Source: JAKFWI01 sp031398975 | GTDB taxonomy: Bacteria; Pseudomonadota; Alphaproteobacteria; Caulobacterales; Aquidulcibacteraceae | Length of the DNA stretch: 64,000 nt | Assembly: GCA_031398975.1 (NCBI GenBank) | Contig: JANNOI010000021.1 | Location: forward strand, 62,001 to 126,000 | Reading direction: 5' to 3' | Shown: one piece after another, positions 45,461 through 54,673 of the stretch | Layout: each line of letters starts with the position of its first letter | Numbering within the stretch: position 1 is the first letter of the stretch | Notes under the pieces: generated by a model | Seen by the model: the letters and a program-made list of their open reading frames with translations, nothing else | Told to the model about the DNA's origin: nothing | The model's database searches: none | Made by a program: the position numbers and the translations under genes

Positions 45461-47155
45461 ATGACGATTGATCTGCACGTTTCCGCAAGCGCGCGCCCGC
45501 AGGCGGGCGCCCTCCTCGCCCTCGCGGATACGGTGGAAAAGCTGGCGGGCGCGGCCGACGCCGTCGAGATCGCCGCCATCGTGCGCACCGCCGCCCGCCT
45601 CCTGGCGGGGGCCGATGGCGTCTGCGTGGTCCTGCGCGAGGGGGAGCGGGTCACCTATCTCGACGAGGACGCGGTGGGGCCGTTATGGAAGGGCCAATCC
45701 TTCCCGATCGAATCCTGCATCTCGGGCTGGGCGATGCGCGCACGCGAGACGGTGATCATCCCCGACATCACCGCCGATCCGCGCATCGTGACCGCGCTGT
45801 ACGCCAACACCTTCGTGAAAAGCCTGGTGATGGCGCCGACCCCGAAAGCCCAGCCGGTCGCCGCGATCGGGGCGTATTGGGCGAAGGCGCACGCGCCCGG
45901 CCCAGACGCGGTCGCCGCCTTGGAGGCCATGGCCCGGGCGGCCGGGGTGGCGCTGGAGAATGTCCGCCTGCGCACCGCGCTGACCGCCGCCGCCGAGGAG
46001 GCCCGCGCCGCCGACCAGGCCAAGAGTGCCTTCCTCGCCAATATGAGCCACGAGATCCGCACCCCCCTGCACGGGATGACCGCGGTGGCGGACGTGCTCG
46101 CGACCACGCCGCTCGAACCCCGCCAGCGCGAGATGGTGGCGCTCATCGCCCGCTCGGCGGACCATCTGAACCGCGTCCTGTCGGACGTGCTGGACTTTTC
46201 GCGGATCGAGGCCGGCCGGCTCGATCTCGCGGCCGAGCCGTTCGACCCGTGCGCGGCCGCCGCCGAGGTCGCCGCGTTGTTTCAGCCCAGGGCGAACGCC
46301 AAAGGCCTCACGCTCGATCTGCACTGCGCGCCGGGCGCGGCGGGGAGTTTTGTCGGCGACGCGGTGCGGTTCCGGCAGATCCTGTCGAACCTGGTGTCCA
46401 ACGCCATACGCTTTACCGCCGAGGGCGGGGTCGCTCTGCGGGTGGAGGAGGAGGACCGCGCCGGCGCACGTTCGATGCTCGCCATCAGCGTGGCCGATAG
46501 CGGGGTGGGGTTCGCGATGGAGGAGGCGCCGGCGCTCTTCCGCCGCTTCACCCAGATCGACGGCTCGCTGACGCGCGCCCGGGACGGCTCCGGCCTTGGC
46601 CTCGCCATCACGGACGGGCTGGTGCGCGCCATGGGCGGAACCATCGAGGCGCGCTCGCGCCCGGGCTTCGGCGCCACGTTCACCATCCGCCTGCCGCTGG
46701 ATCGGGCGCCGCCCACGGCCGCGCCCCTCCTCGCGCCGGCCGCCCCTGCGGCCCCGGCGCCGACGTCCAGGCGCCTGCGCATCCTCTGCGCGGAGGATCA
46801 CCCCACCAACCAGGCGGTGCTGCGGCTCTGCCTTGAGCCTCTGAACGCCGAGATCGTGATGGTGGAGGACGGGGCGCGCGCGCTCGAATCCGTGACCCAC
46901 ATCGAGCCGGACCTGATCCTGATGGACATGCAGATGCCGGTGCTGGACGGGCTCGAGACGACGCGCCGCATCCGCGCCATCGAGCAGGACCTAGACCTGC
47001 CGCGTACGCCGATCATCATGGTCACCGCAAACGCCCTGAAGCACCATCTGGCGGCCGCCTTCGCCGCGGGGGTCGATGCGTTCGTCTCCAAGCCCACCAC
47101 CCCCTCGCGCCTGATCGAGGCGATCGACCTCGCGCTCGAGGCCCGCGCCGCCTAG
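45461..47155 (+). CDS. GAF-domain hybrid sensor histidine kinase
   Basis: This 564-residue cytoplasmic protein has a GAF domain (about 20-175), a HisKA/ATPase module (185-420) and a receiver (440-560). The His box is KSAFLANMSHEIRTPLHGM, the ATPase boxes include SNLVSNAIRF, DSGVGF and SGLGLAIT, and the receiver Asp is in LILMDMQMPVLDGLETT. There is no membrane segment, so the signal is internal. ATG 45461 follows GGGAGATTGGCC; the frame is open 78 bases upstream, but the sequence there does not match the family. Output partners are not encoded nearby; the lone receiver at 18.9 kb is one possible target. Confidence 0.9.
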   Translation: MTIDLHVSASARPQAGALLALADTVEKLAGAADAVEIAAIVRTAARLLAGADGVCVVLREGERVTYLDEDAVGPLWKGQSFPIESCISGWAMRARETVIIPDITADPRIVTALYANTFVKSLVMAPTPKAQPVAAIGAYWAKAHAPGPDAVAALEAMARAAGVALENVRLRTALTAAAEEARAADQAKSAFLANMSHEIRTPLHGMTAVADVLATTPLEPRQREMVALIARSADHLNRVLSDVLDFSRIEAGRLDLAAEPFDPCAAAAEVAALFQPRANAKGLTLDLHCAPGAAGSFVGDAVRFRQILSNLVSNAIRFTAEGGVALRVEEEDRAGARSMLAISVADSGVGFAMEEAPALFRRFTQIDGSLTRARDGSGLGLAITDGLVRAMGGTIEARSRPGFGATFTIRLPLDRAPPTAAPLLAPAAPAAPAPTSRRLRILCAEDHPTNQAVLRLCLEPLNAEIVMVEDGARALESVTHIEPDLILMDMQMPVLDGLETTRRIRAIEQDLDLPRTPIIMVTANALKHHLAAAFAAGVDAFVSKPTTPSRLIEAIDLALEARAA

Positions 47156-47191
47156 ATGTAGGGCGCTTGTCTCTGTGGGAAGGAAGCGCCG

Positions 47192-48064
47192 ATGTCTGTT
47201 ATCGAGAGGGTGATCGAGCCCAAGCCGCGCGACCTCGGCGACGGCTTCAGCGTGCGCCGGGCCCTGCCTACCGCCGCGCGCCGCGCGGTCGGGCCGTTCG
47301 TGTTCCTCGACCATATGGGCCCGGCGCACTTCCCGCCGGGCGCGGGGCTCGACGTGCGCCCCCACCCCCATATCGGGCTGGCCACCGTCACCTATCTGTT
47401 CGAGGGCGAGATCATGCACCGCGACAGCCTGGGCGTGGTGCAGCCGATCACGCCGGGCGAGGTGAACTGGATGAACGCCGGGCGCGGGATCGTCCATTCC
47501 GAGCGCACCGCCCCGGAGCGCCGCGACGGCGCCTCGCCCATCCATGGCGTGCAGGCGTGGGTGGCGCTGCCGATCGACAAGGAGGAGATGGCGCCGAGCT
47601 TCTACCACCACCCGGCGGCGTCCCTGCCGGTCTGGGAGACGGGCGGGGCGCGGGTGACGCTCATCGCGGGGGCGGCCTATGGCCGGATCTCGCCGGTGGA
47701 GGTGTTCTGGCCGATCTTTTACGCCGATGCGGTGCTGCCCGCCGGGGCGGAATTGCCGCTGCCGGACAATCACGAGGAGCGGGCGTTCTATGTCGTATCC
47801 GGGGCGGTGGCGGTGGCGGGGCAGCCCGTGCTGGAGCAGAGCCTCGCGGTGATCGCCCCCGGCGCGCAGGCCTCGATCCTGGCGGTGGAGGATGCGCGGG
47901 TGATGCTGCTGGGCGGGGCGCCGCTGGAGGCGCCGCGGCACATGTGGTGGAATTTCGTGTCCCACAGCGCTGAACGGATCGAACAGGCCAAGGCGGACTG
48001 GCGGGCGGGAGCCTTCCCCCCGGTGCCGGGCGAGACCGAATTCATCCCGCTGCCAGACCGCTGA
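47192..48064 (+). CDS. Pirin-family protein
   Basis: The 290-residue bicupin protein matches pirins, iron-binding proteins that in bacteria often act as quercetinases or regulators of metabolism. The metal site signature is RPHPHIGLATVTYLFEGEI, with the second part in NAGRGIVHSERT, giving the usual His/His/His/Glu set. FVFLDHMGPAHFPPG and HGVQAWVALP are other family blocks. The length is standard. The gene stands between the hybrid kinase and the pha locus. Confidence 0.92.
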   Translation: MSVIERVIEPKPRDLGDGFSVRRALPTAARRAVGPFVFLDHMGPAHFPPGAGLDVRPHPHIGLATVTYLFEGEIMHRDSLGVVQPITPGEVNWMNAGRGIVHSERTAPERRDGASPIHGVQAWVALPIDKEEMAPSFYHHPAASLPVWETGGARVTLIAGAAYGRISPVEVFWPIFYADAVLPAGAELPLPDNHEERAFYVVSGAVAVAGQPVLEQSLAVIAPGAQASILAVEDARVMLLGGAPLEAPRHMWWNFVSHSAERIEQAKADWRAGAFPPVPGETEFIPLPDR

Positions 48065-48079
48065 CCGCCGCGGGCGGGC

Positions 48080-48193
48080 CTTAGGCCGTTTCCCGAAAAG
48101 TGTTACGCGGTTTTCGGACGAGAACGGTCCACCTTAAAGTGTCGAGCAGTTTGCTCGATTGGATTGATTCAATCCAGTCGAGAACCGCTCTAA
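48080..48193. repeat. Dispersed palindromic repeat, composite copy, between pirin and phaR
   Basis: The left module (GGCCGTTTCCCGAAAAG, then TGTTACGCGGTTTTCGG, then ACGAGAACGG) matches 51224-51276 read in reverse. The right part holds two small hairpins, TCGAGCA/TGCTCGA (48142-48158) and TGGATTGA/TCAATCCA (48160-48176), then GTCGAGAACCGCTCTAAG. Read on the minus strand, its right end supplies the TAG stop of phaR. Confidence 0.8.
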
Positions 48194-48900
48194 GGCTTGC
48201 GGGCGCCCGGCGCGCTCAGCTGGTCGATCTGCTTTTGCATCGCGTCCAATTGGCGCTTCAGCTCCGCGAGCGCATCGGCCCCGCCCGCAGGCTGGGGCGG
48301 GGCGGGCTCGGCGGCGGCAGGCTTGGCGGGCGCTGCCGCCCCTTGGCCGGTATAGGGCGACCAGAGGCGTATCGCCTGCTCGAACAGCGCCAGATTGTTG
48401 CGCGTATGCTCATCGAGCGGGCTTCGCGCTCCCTTGCCGGCAAGCGGGGGGGCCGCGATCTGGGGGGTCGCGCTCATCGGCCCGGTCCAGGCGCGCTTCA
48501 TCTGCTCTCGCCATTGCTCCTGGCTGCGGGCGAACGCCTCCATGCTCATCTCAAGATAGGGGGGGAGGAAGCTCTGCATGTTGTCGCCATAGAGGCGGAT
48601 CAGGCGGCGCAGGAACTGCACCGGAAGCAGGTTTTGGCCGCGGTTTTCCTGCTCGAAGATGATCTGGCCCAGCACCGAACGGGTGATGTCCTCGCCGGAC
48701 TTCGCGTCCTGGACCACGAAATCCACACCCTCGCGCACCATTTCGCTCAGATGGTCCAGGGTGACGTAGGAGGAGGAGGAGGTATTGTAGAGCCGCCGGT
48801 TGGCGTATTTCTTGATCGTGACCAGGGGCTTTGCGTCTGCGTCCGGGTGGGCGTCGTCCGCGCGCGCTGCCGTGTCGCCTTCGCTGTGAACTTCAGCCAC
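48190..48900 (-). CDS. phaR: Polyhydroxyalkanoate synthesis repressor PhaR
   Basis: This 236-residue regulator binds DNA and PHB granules and represses phasin and pha genes until polymer forms. The DNA-binding domain reads VTIKKYANRRLYNTSSSSYVTL. The PHB-accumulation domain has VVQDAKSGEDITRSVLGQIIFEQE and LLPVQFLRRLIRLYGDNMQSFLPPYLE. The C-terminus is Pro/Ala-rich with a coiled coil (ADALAELKRQLDAMQKQIDQL). GTG 48900 is chosen because AAAGGAAG sits 5 bases upstream; ATG 48969 gives 23 extra residues with no such site. It is divergent from phaA across about 270 bases, which is a likely operator region. Confidence 0.92.
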   Translation of the reverse strand: MAEVHSEGDTAARADDAHPDADAKPLVTIKKYANRRLYNTSSSSYVTLDHLSEMVREGVDFVVQDAKSGEDITRSVLGQIIFEQENRGQNLLPVQFLRRLIRLYGDNMQSFLPPYLEMSMEAFARSQEQWREQMKRAWTGPMSATPQIAAPPLAGKGARSPLDEHTRNNLALFEQAIRLWSPYTGQGAAAPAKPAAAEPAPPQPAGGADALAELKRQLDAMQKQIDQLSAPGARKP

Positions 48901-49167
48901 TGTGCTTCCTTTCGCGCCAACCGCGTCGGGGCCGTGCGCCGCGGGGGGCGGGGGCGCCGCGCCGATCATCGTCTCGAACGACAGCCGATTTTGCTGACAC
49001 TATCGGCGCTCTTCGTATCGATGTGCTGAAGATCGGTCTTGTGTGGACGCTTTGCAAGAAAAACGCGTTGCAAGGCGCGCGGCGCCCCCGCCCCCGGCCG
49101 CGCACGCCCGGCTTGGAGGCGGAGCCGGGAGGGCCTAGATAGGCGGGACCAGTGTGGAGAGAAGCCC

Positions 49168-50340
49168 TTGAGCGCCATCGTCCTAGCCGCCGCCGCGCGT
49201 ACGCCCGTGGGCGCGTTCAACGGCGCGTTCGCCGCAATCCCCGCCCATGATCTCGGCAAAGCCGCCATCCTCGCCGCGCTCGCGCGCGCGGGCGTGGCCG
49301 CCGAGGAGGTGGACGAGGTGATCCTCGGCCAGGTGCTCGCCGCCGCCCAGGGGCAGAACCCCGCCCGCCAGGCGGCCATCCATGCCGGGATCCCGGTGGA
49401 AAAGACGGCGTGGGTGGTGAACCAGGTGTGCGGCTCGGGCCTGCGGGCGGTGGCGCTCGCGGCCCAGCAGATCGCGCAGGGCGACGCGCGGGTAATGGTG
49501 GCCGGCGGCCAGGAGAGCATGAGCCTCGCCCCCCACGCCGCCCATCTCCGGACGGGTCAGAAAATGGGCGATCTCGGCTTCATCGACACAATGATCAAGG
49601 ACGGCCTTTGGGACGCCTTCAACGGCTACCACATGGGCATAACGGCCGAGAACGTCGCCGAGAAATGGCAGATCTCGCGCGCCGCGCAGGACGAATTCTC
49701 CGTCGGCTCGCAGAACAAGGCCGAGGCCGCGCAGAAGGCGGGGCGCTTCAAGGAGGAGATCGCGCCGGTGACGGTGAAGGGCCGCAAGGGCGACACCGTG
49801 GTCGAGGCCGACGAATATATCCGTCACGGCGCGACGCTTGAGGCCGCAGCCGCGCTCAAGCCCGCCTTTAAGAAGGACGGCTCGGTCACCGCCGCAAACG
49901 CCTCCGGCATCAATGACGGCGCCGCCGCCCTCGTGGTGATGCACGAAGATGAAGCCGCCCGGCGCGGGATCGAGCCGCTGGCGCGCATCGCCTCGTTCGC
50001 CACCGCCGGCGTCGATCCGGCCCTGATGGGCTCCGGCCCCATCCCCGCCTCCCGCAAAGCTTTGGAGAAAGCGGGATGGAAGGTGGGGGACCTTGAACTC
50101 GTGGAGGCCAACGAGGCCTTCGCCGCCCAGGCGCTCGCGGTGAACAAGGACATGGGCTGGGATCCCGCGATCGTGAACGTCAATGGCGGGGCGATCGCGA
50201 TCGGCCACCCGATCGGCGCCTCCGGCGCGCGCATCCTGACCACGCTGCTCTACGAAATGAAGCGCCGCGGGGCGAAGAAGGGGCTCGCCACCTTGTGCAT
50301 CGGCGGCGGCATGGGCGTGGCCATGACGCTCGAGCGTTAA
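49168..50340 (+). CDS. phaA: Acetyl-CoA acetyltransferase
   Basis: The 390-residue thiolase condenses two acetyl-CoA to acetoacetyl-CoA, the first step of PHB synthesis. The nucleophilic Cys88 is in [13 protein letters not shown], the His is in [17 protein letters not shown], and the second Cys in [15 protein letters not shown]. The length is typical. The start is TTG 49168 with GGAGAGAAG just upstream; no ATG or GTG in frame fits the family N-terminus [14 protein letters not shown]. It is followed by phaB after 83 bases on the same strand. Confidence 0.95.
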   Translation: MSAIVLAAAARTPVGAFNGAFAAIPAHDLGKAAILAALARAGVAAEEVDEVILGQVLAAAQGQNPARQAAIHAGIPVEKTAWVVNQVCGSGLRAVALAAQQIAQGDARVMVAGGQESMSLAPHAAHLRTGQKMGDLGFIDTMIKDGLWDAFNGYHMGITAENVAEKWQISRAAQDEFSVGSQNKAEAAQKAGRFKEEIAPVTVKGRKGDTVVEADEYIRHGATLEAAAALKPAFKKDGSVTAANASGINDGAAALVVMHEDEAARRGIEPLARIASFATAGVDPALMGSGPIPASRKALEKAGWKVGDLELVEANEAFAAQALAVNKDMGWDPAIVNVNGGAIAIGHPIGASGARILTTLLYEMKRRGAKKGLATLCIGGGMGVAMTLER

Positions 50341-50423
50341 GCCCGCCGCGGGCGGTTAACCGCATTGAGGAAGGCGGCGAACGCGCGCAAGATCGCTGAC
50401 GATAAATAGTAGGGAGGCCTGAG

Positions 50424-51152
50424 ATGGCGCGGCTTGCGGTGGTGACGGGCGGCACACGGGGGATCGGCCTCGCCATCACCCAGGAATTGCACCGCGCGGG
50501 CTTCCGCACGATCGCCATCTACGCCGGCAACGAGGAAGCGGCCCAACGGTGCGCGAGCGCGCTGCCGGGGGTGCAATGCCTGCGTCTCAACGTCAGCGAT
50601 TATGAAGCCTGCGCCGCCGCTCTTGCCGCGCTGCAGGCCGAGGCGGGCGGCGTGGACGTGCTCGTGAACAATGCCGGGATCACGCGCGACGCCGCCCTCC
50701 ACAAGATGAAGCCCGAGCAGTGGCGCGAGGTCATGGCCGTCAATCTCGACAGCCTGTTCAACATGACCCGCCCGGTAATCGAGGGCATGCGCGCGCGCGG
50801 CTTCGGGCGGATCATCAATATCAGCTCGATCAACGGCCAGAAGGGCCAGGTGGGCCAGGTGAATTATTCCGCCGCCAAGGCCGGGGTGATCGGCTTCACA
50901 AAGGCGCTGGCGCAGGAGAGCGCGGCCAAGGGCGTCACCGTCAATTGCATCGCCCCCGGCTATATCGATACCGAGATGGTGGCCGCGGTGCCCAGCGACG
51001 TGCTGGCCAAGATCGTGGCGACGATCCCGGCCGGGCGGCTCGGGCGCGCGCCGGAGATCGCAAAGGCGGTGGCGTTCCTCGCGGGCGAGGATGCAGGCTT
51101 CATCACCGGCGCGACGCTGACCATCAATGGCGGACAATACATCGCGGGATAA
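50424..51152 (+). CDS. phaB: Acetoacetyl-CoA reductase
   Basis: This 242-residue SDR reduces acetoacetyl-CoA with NADPH to (R)-3-hydroxybutyryl-CoA, the PHB monomer. The nucleotide motif is VTGGTRGIGLAI, with NNAGITRDAALHKM, the catalytic Ser in NISSINGQKGQVGQVN and YSAAKAG with the Tyr-Lys pair. EIAKAVAFLAGEDAGFITGATLTINGGQYIAG is the family C-terminus. AGGGAGG precedes the ATG. The PHB polymerase gene (phaC) is not in the window. Confidence 0.95.
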   Translation: MARLAVVTGGTRGIGLAITQELHRAGFRTIAIYAGNEEAAQRCASALPGVQCLRLNVSDYEACAAALAALQAEAGGVDVLVNNAGITRDAALHKMKPEQWREVMAVNLDSLFNMTRPVIEGMRARGFGRIINISSINGQKGQVGQVNYSAAKAGVIGFTKALAQESAAKGVTVNCIAPGYIDTEMVAAVPSDVLAKIVATIPAGRLGRAPEIAKAVAFLAGEDAGFITGATLTINGGQYIAG

Positions 51153-51160
51153 AGGGCCGG

Positions 51161-51276
51161 GCTAGAGCGGTTCTCGATTGGGTTGAATAAATACAATCGA
51201 GAAAAACCGCTCTACACTTTAAGCTAGACCGTTTCTTGTCCGAAAACCGCGTAACACTTTTCGGGAAACGGTCTAG
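51161..51276. repeat. Dispersed palindromic repeat, composite copy, between phaB and divL
   Basis: Two inverted repeats are joined. The first is TAGAGCGGTTCTCGATTG (51163-51180) with CAATCGAG and AACCGCTCTA (to 51214). The second has 12-bp arms CTAGACCGTTTC (51224-51235) and GAAACGGTCTAG (51265-51276), enclosing CCGAAAA/TTTTCGG. The right-hand CTAG contains the divL stop. The hairpins may also end transcription from both convergent genes. Confidence 0.85.
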
Positions 51277-53732
51277 ACCGCCTGCTTCAGCGCGACGGGG
51301 GCCGCGGCGTCCGGGAAATAGCAGGTCACGGTCGCGCCCGCGCCCGGCGCGCTCTGCAGCGCCACCCAGCCTTGGTGCAATTGGATGAAGCTCTTCACGA
51401 GCGCGAGCCCAAGGCCCGCGCCGCGATGGTCCCCGGTGACGAAATTGTCGAACGCGCCGGCCTGGTTCTCATAGGGGATGCCGCGCCCGGTGTCGGACAC
51501 GTAAAGCCGCACCACGCCGTTTTCGCGCGCCGCGCCCACCACGATCTCGTCCCCGCGCTCGGTGAAGCGCAGCGCATTGTTGAGCAGGTTGAACAGCACC
51601 TGTTTCAGCCGCTTTTCATCCGCCAGCACCGCCCCGATCGTGGGGTCCACGTCCACTTTGAGGCTGACTTCGGTGTCGCGCACATGGGTGGCGGCCATGG
51701 CTGCGGCCTCCCGCACCAGGGCCGCCAGATCCACCTCGCCGAGCTCCAGATCGAGGCGGCCCGCCTCGACCATTGCGATGTCCAGGATGTCGTCGATCAG
51801 GTCCGATAGCCGCCGGCTGGCCGCCAGTACGACGCCCACATGCTCCTCCTGGCGCTCATTGAGCGGGCCATTCAGGCGCTGGTGCAGCATCTCCGCATAG
51901 CCCTGGATGCTCTGCAGCGGCGTACGCAGCTGGTAGGAGACGTTCTGCACGAACTCGGTCTTCAGCCGGTCCGCCGCCTCGAAAGCCTCGGCGCGGTCCC
52001 GCAGGGCGTGCTCGACGCGGCGCGCGGCGGTTATGTCGAGGAAGGCGATCAGGGTCGCGCCGTCGGGCAGGGGGCGGGTCAGGAAGGTGATGGCGGTGGA
52101 ATCGCTGCGCGCCATCTCGCCGCGATATTCCTGGCGTGCGGTGGGCGAGGGGTCGGTGATGCGCGCCTTGATCCGGGCCCAGGCCGCGCGGTCGTGGAAT
52201 TTGGGCTGGCAGAGCTCCACCACCCGGTCGAACGTGGTCTCGGAATCGATCTGGTCGGGGGTAAGCCCCCACATCGCTTCGAAGGCCGAATTGCGCAGCT
52301 TCAAGCGCCCATCGAGCCCGAACACCGCCACCCCCTCGTGCAGCCGGTCGAGCGCGGCCCGCTGGACCTGCAGGAGCGCCGCATATTGCGAGCGCAGGGC
52401 GAGCTCATCGGTCTTGTCGGAGAAAAGGAAAAGCAGGCCGCCCAAGGGGTGGCGCTGGCGCGCGATCCGCAGGGTGCGCCCCTCCGGCAGGGTCCAGAGC
52501 GCTTCCGGCAGGCTCGCGAGGTCCTGGTAGAGGGCAAGCTCGCCGGCGCGCCATTCGGCGTAATTGGAATGGGCGGGCAGTTTGCGCCGCTCCTTCAGAT
52601 GGTCGAGCCAGGCGGCGTGGGAGGGCCGTTCGGCCAGGAAAGCGGGGTCGAGGCCCCACATCTTGGCGAAGGCGGAATTGTGGAAGATGAGCCGCTTGTC
52701 CGGCCCGAAGATCGCCACGCCCTCGCTCAGATGATCGAGCGTCTCGTCCTGGGCGCGCTGGTGGCGGGCCAGCGCGTCGCGCGCGGCCTCCGCCTCGGTG
52801 ACGTCCAGCGCCATCCCGCCCACCCCGCCGGCGACTGGAAACAGCACCACCCGCATCGCCCGGCGCGCGCCCGCGATCACGACGTGGCGCAGATCGTCGC
52901 TGCGCTCGCCCGTTTCCAGCGCCTTGCGCGCATGCTCCGTGACCGCTTGGTCGAGCAGCAGGTTGCGGGCGATCGCCTGGTCCAGGGATTTCGCCTCCAG
53001 CGCCTCCAGATAGGCGGGATTGGCCCATTCGAGCTTGGCCGACCCCGAGAGCCGCCAGGCCGGGAAGGGGGCCGCCGCCAGCATTTCGAGGAAGGCGGCG
53101 GGGTCGCGGGCGATCACCTGATGGGCCTCCGCCAAGCGCCCGCGCGCGCCGCTTTCCTCCAGGCCCTTGACGCTCGCGTCCAGGATCCAGACGACCGCGC
53201 GCGGCCCCGCGGTGCGCCCGTCCACCTCCACGAACAGCCCCGAGGGGGTGGAGATGGTCAGCGAGAAGGCCGCGCCCTCGCGGCGCAGCCGCGCCAGAGC
53301 CGGGGCCAGGCGCACGCGCCCGCCCGTGGCGTCCTCGGCGTCGAACGCGGCCAGGCCCTGCAGGATGCGCACGGCCGGATCGGCGGAAGCGGCGGCGTCC
53401 CCGAACCGCATCAGGCTCGCGAGCGCGAGGGGGGCGCCATAGAGGCGCGGCGCGCCCCAATCCCAATCGTCGCCGGGCGGCGCCTCGTCCTCCCAGATCA
53501 GCACAAGACCCGGATGGGCGCCGAAGATGGAATCGGCCCGGGCGAGCTTTTCCTCCAGTTCTGCCGCGCGGGCGCGCCATTTGGCCATCGCCCCGCGCGC
53601 GCCGTCGGTGACGCGCAGCGCCCAGAGCAGGGCGGCGATGCCGGTGGCGGCGGCCCCGGCCGATACCAGAATGTGCGCGTAAGAGCCGTCCACGGCGGAA
53701 CCCTTGGGCCAGGGGCGAATCGAATCGATCAA
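51273..53732 (-). CDS. divL: DivL-type PAS sensor pseudo-histidine kinase (Tyr in the H-box)
   Basis: The 819-residue protein has one membrane helix near the N-terminus (HILVSAGAAATGIAALLWALRV). Three PAS domains follow (about 230-330, 350-450 and 470-580), then a DHp helix pair and an ATPase domain (700-805). The H-box reads VQNVSYQLRTPLQSIQGYAEML, with Tyr600 where ordinary kinases have His. That substitution is the hallmark of DivL, which in Caulobacter controls CckA and so CtrA phosphorylation and the cell cycle. The ATPase boxes NNALRF, DTGRGIPY and GAGLGLALVKSF are intact. The N-terminal PAS-like region (FGAHPGLVLIWEDEAP) also matches DivL. Its TAG stop lies in a repeat arm. The tsaE/addB genes that often adjoin divL are absent here. 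Confidence 0.88.
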   Translation of the reverse strand: MIDSIRPWPKGSAVDGSYAHILVSAGAAATGIAALLWALRVTDGARGAMAKWRARAAELEEKLARADSIFGAHPGLVLIWEDEAPPGDDWDWGAPRLYGAPLALASLMRFGDAAASADPAVRILQGLAAFDAEDATGGRVRLAPALARLRREGAAFSLTISTPSGLFVEVDGRTAGPRAVVWILDASVKGLEESGARGRLAEAHQVIARDPAAFLEMLAAAPFPAWRLSGSAKLEWANPAYLEALEAKSLDQAIARNLLLDQAVTEHARKALETGERSDDLRHVVIAGARRAMRVVLFPVAGGVGGMALDVTEAEAARDALARHQRAQDETLDHLSEGVAIFGPDKRLIFHNSAFAKMWGLDPAFLAERPSHAAWLDHLKERRKLPAHSNYAEWRAGELALYQDLASLPEALWTLPEGRTLRIARQRHPLGGLLFLFSDKTDELALRSQYAALLQVQRAALDRLHEGVAVFGLDGRLKLRNSAFEAMWGLTPDQIDSETTFDRVVELCQPKFHDRAAWARIKARITDPSPTARQEYRGEMARSDSTAITFLTRPLPDGATLIAFLDITAARRVEHALRDRAEAFEAADRLKTEFVQNVSYQLRTPLQSIQGYAEMLHQRLNGPLNERQEEHVGVVLAASRRLSDLIDDILDIAMVEAGRLDLELGEVDLAALVREAAAMAATHVRDTEVSLKVDVDPTIGAVLADEKRLKQVLFNLLNNALRFTERGDEIVVGAARENGVVRLYVSDTGRGIPYENQAGAFDNFVTGDHRGAGLGLALVKSFIQLHQGWVALQSAPGAGATVTCYFPDAAAPVALKQAV

Positions 53733-53803
53733 CCCGTTGTGGTGATGGTGGCTATAATCGGCCCGCCGACACCAGCGCTCGTGGTAGTGTAGTTAACAAG
53801 CCC

Positions 53804-54607
53804 CTAAGAATTCTTTACCTTCCGAAGCTGGGCGGCGGCGGCCTCCAGCGCATCGGCGAGGCCGTGGGCGGCCCCGGTCGCGCCCGCGCGGGCCCGCACC
53901 GCGAGCGCCGAGAGGCCGCGCCCGGTCGCGGAGCCCCAAGCGGCGCCGATCCGGAAAGCCGAGGCGAGGCCCTGGCGCACGGCGTAGAGAACGGGGTTCA
54001 TCGCGGAGCGGCCGCTATCGGTGACTTGCGCGGCCCCCTGGATGCGGAACACGAAGGGGATGCGGTAGCTCGGCCCGAAGCGGGGGGGGCCGTCTGCGCC
54101 GATGCGGAAGCGCGCCGCGCGCAGCGCCTGGGCGGCGCTGTCATAGAAGATGCGCGAGGGCCAATAATCCACGCAATGAAAGCTCTTGGGCGTCCCGTCC
54201 GCGCTGATCTCGAAATCGATCACCGCATAGCCCTCCACGCCGCAGCGGCGCGCAACGGGCGGAAACACCGCCGCCACCTGGCCTTCAAGCTCCCACGGAA
54301 AATCGCCCTCCGGGCCCGGCCGCCACACCACGCAGCACGCGCCCTCGGGCAGGGCCAGGCGCGCCCGCTCCGCCTCCAGCCGCTCCCGGGACCGCCGCGC
54401 CAGCGCGTTGGCGCCAAGGCTTGCGCCCATCACCACGGCGAGGATCACGATCCCCGACACCACCAGCGAAGCGCCCCCGCCGACGCCCAAGCCCCGCAAG
54501 CCCGCCACAAGCGCCACCTGCAGCACGATCACGAAGACGAACAATCCCGCCAGGAACAGGCTCGTGGCCGCGAAAGTGGAGAGGGTCCGGGTCGCGGAGA
54601 CTTGCAC
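53804..54607 (-). CDS. Membrane protein with TonB-C-like domain
   Basis: The 267-residue protein has two N-terminal membrane helices (residues 8-35 and 42-65). Residues 105-195 read like the TonB C-terminal domain: VFPPVARRCGVEGYAVIDFEISADGTPKSFHCVDYWPSRIFYDSAAQALRAARF is that whole block, starting FPPVARR and ending ALRAARF. It lacks the Pro-rich spacer and the single anchor of classical TonB, so it is a TonB-family oddity rather than a sure energy transducer. A 60-residue Ala-rich helical tail follows and would lie in the periplasm. It sits two genes away from a TonB-dependent receptor gene. Confidence 0.65.
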   Translation of the reverse strand: MQVSATRTLSTFAATSLFLAGLFVFVIVLQVALVAGLRGLGVGGGASLVVSGIVILAVVMGASLGANALARRSRERLEAERARLALPEGACCVVWRPGPEGDFPWELEGQVAAVFPPVARRCGVEGYAVIDFEISADGTPKSFHCVDYWPSRIFYDSAAQALRAARFRIGADGPPRFGPSYRIPFVFRIQGAAQVTDSGRSAMNPVLYAVRQGLASAFRIGAAWGSATGRGLSALAVRARAGATGAAHGLADALEAAAAQLRKVKNS

Positions 54608-54673
54608 GGGAAAGGCGGCCTTCGGGACGGAGGAAGATGCCCGTTCTAGAAGCTCTTCGATCTGGACGGAAGT

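Noticed and set aside
51840..53792. 650-codon plus-strand frame opposite divL
   Set aside because: Antisense of the DivL gene, with low-complexity translation and no family match.
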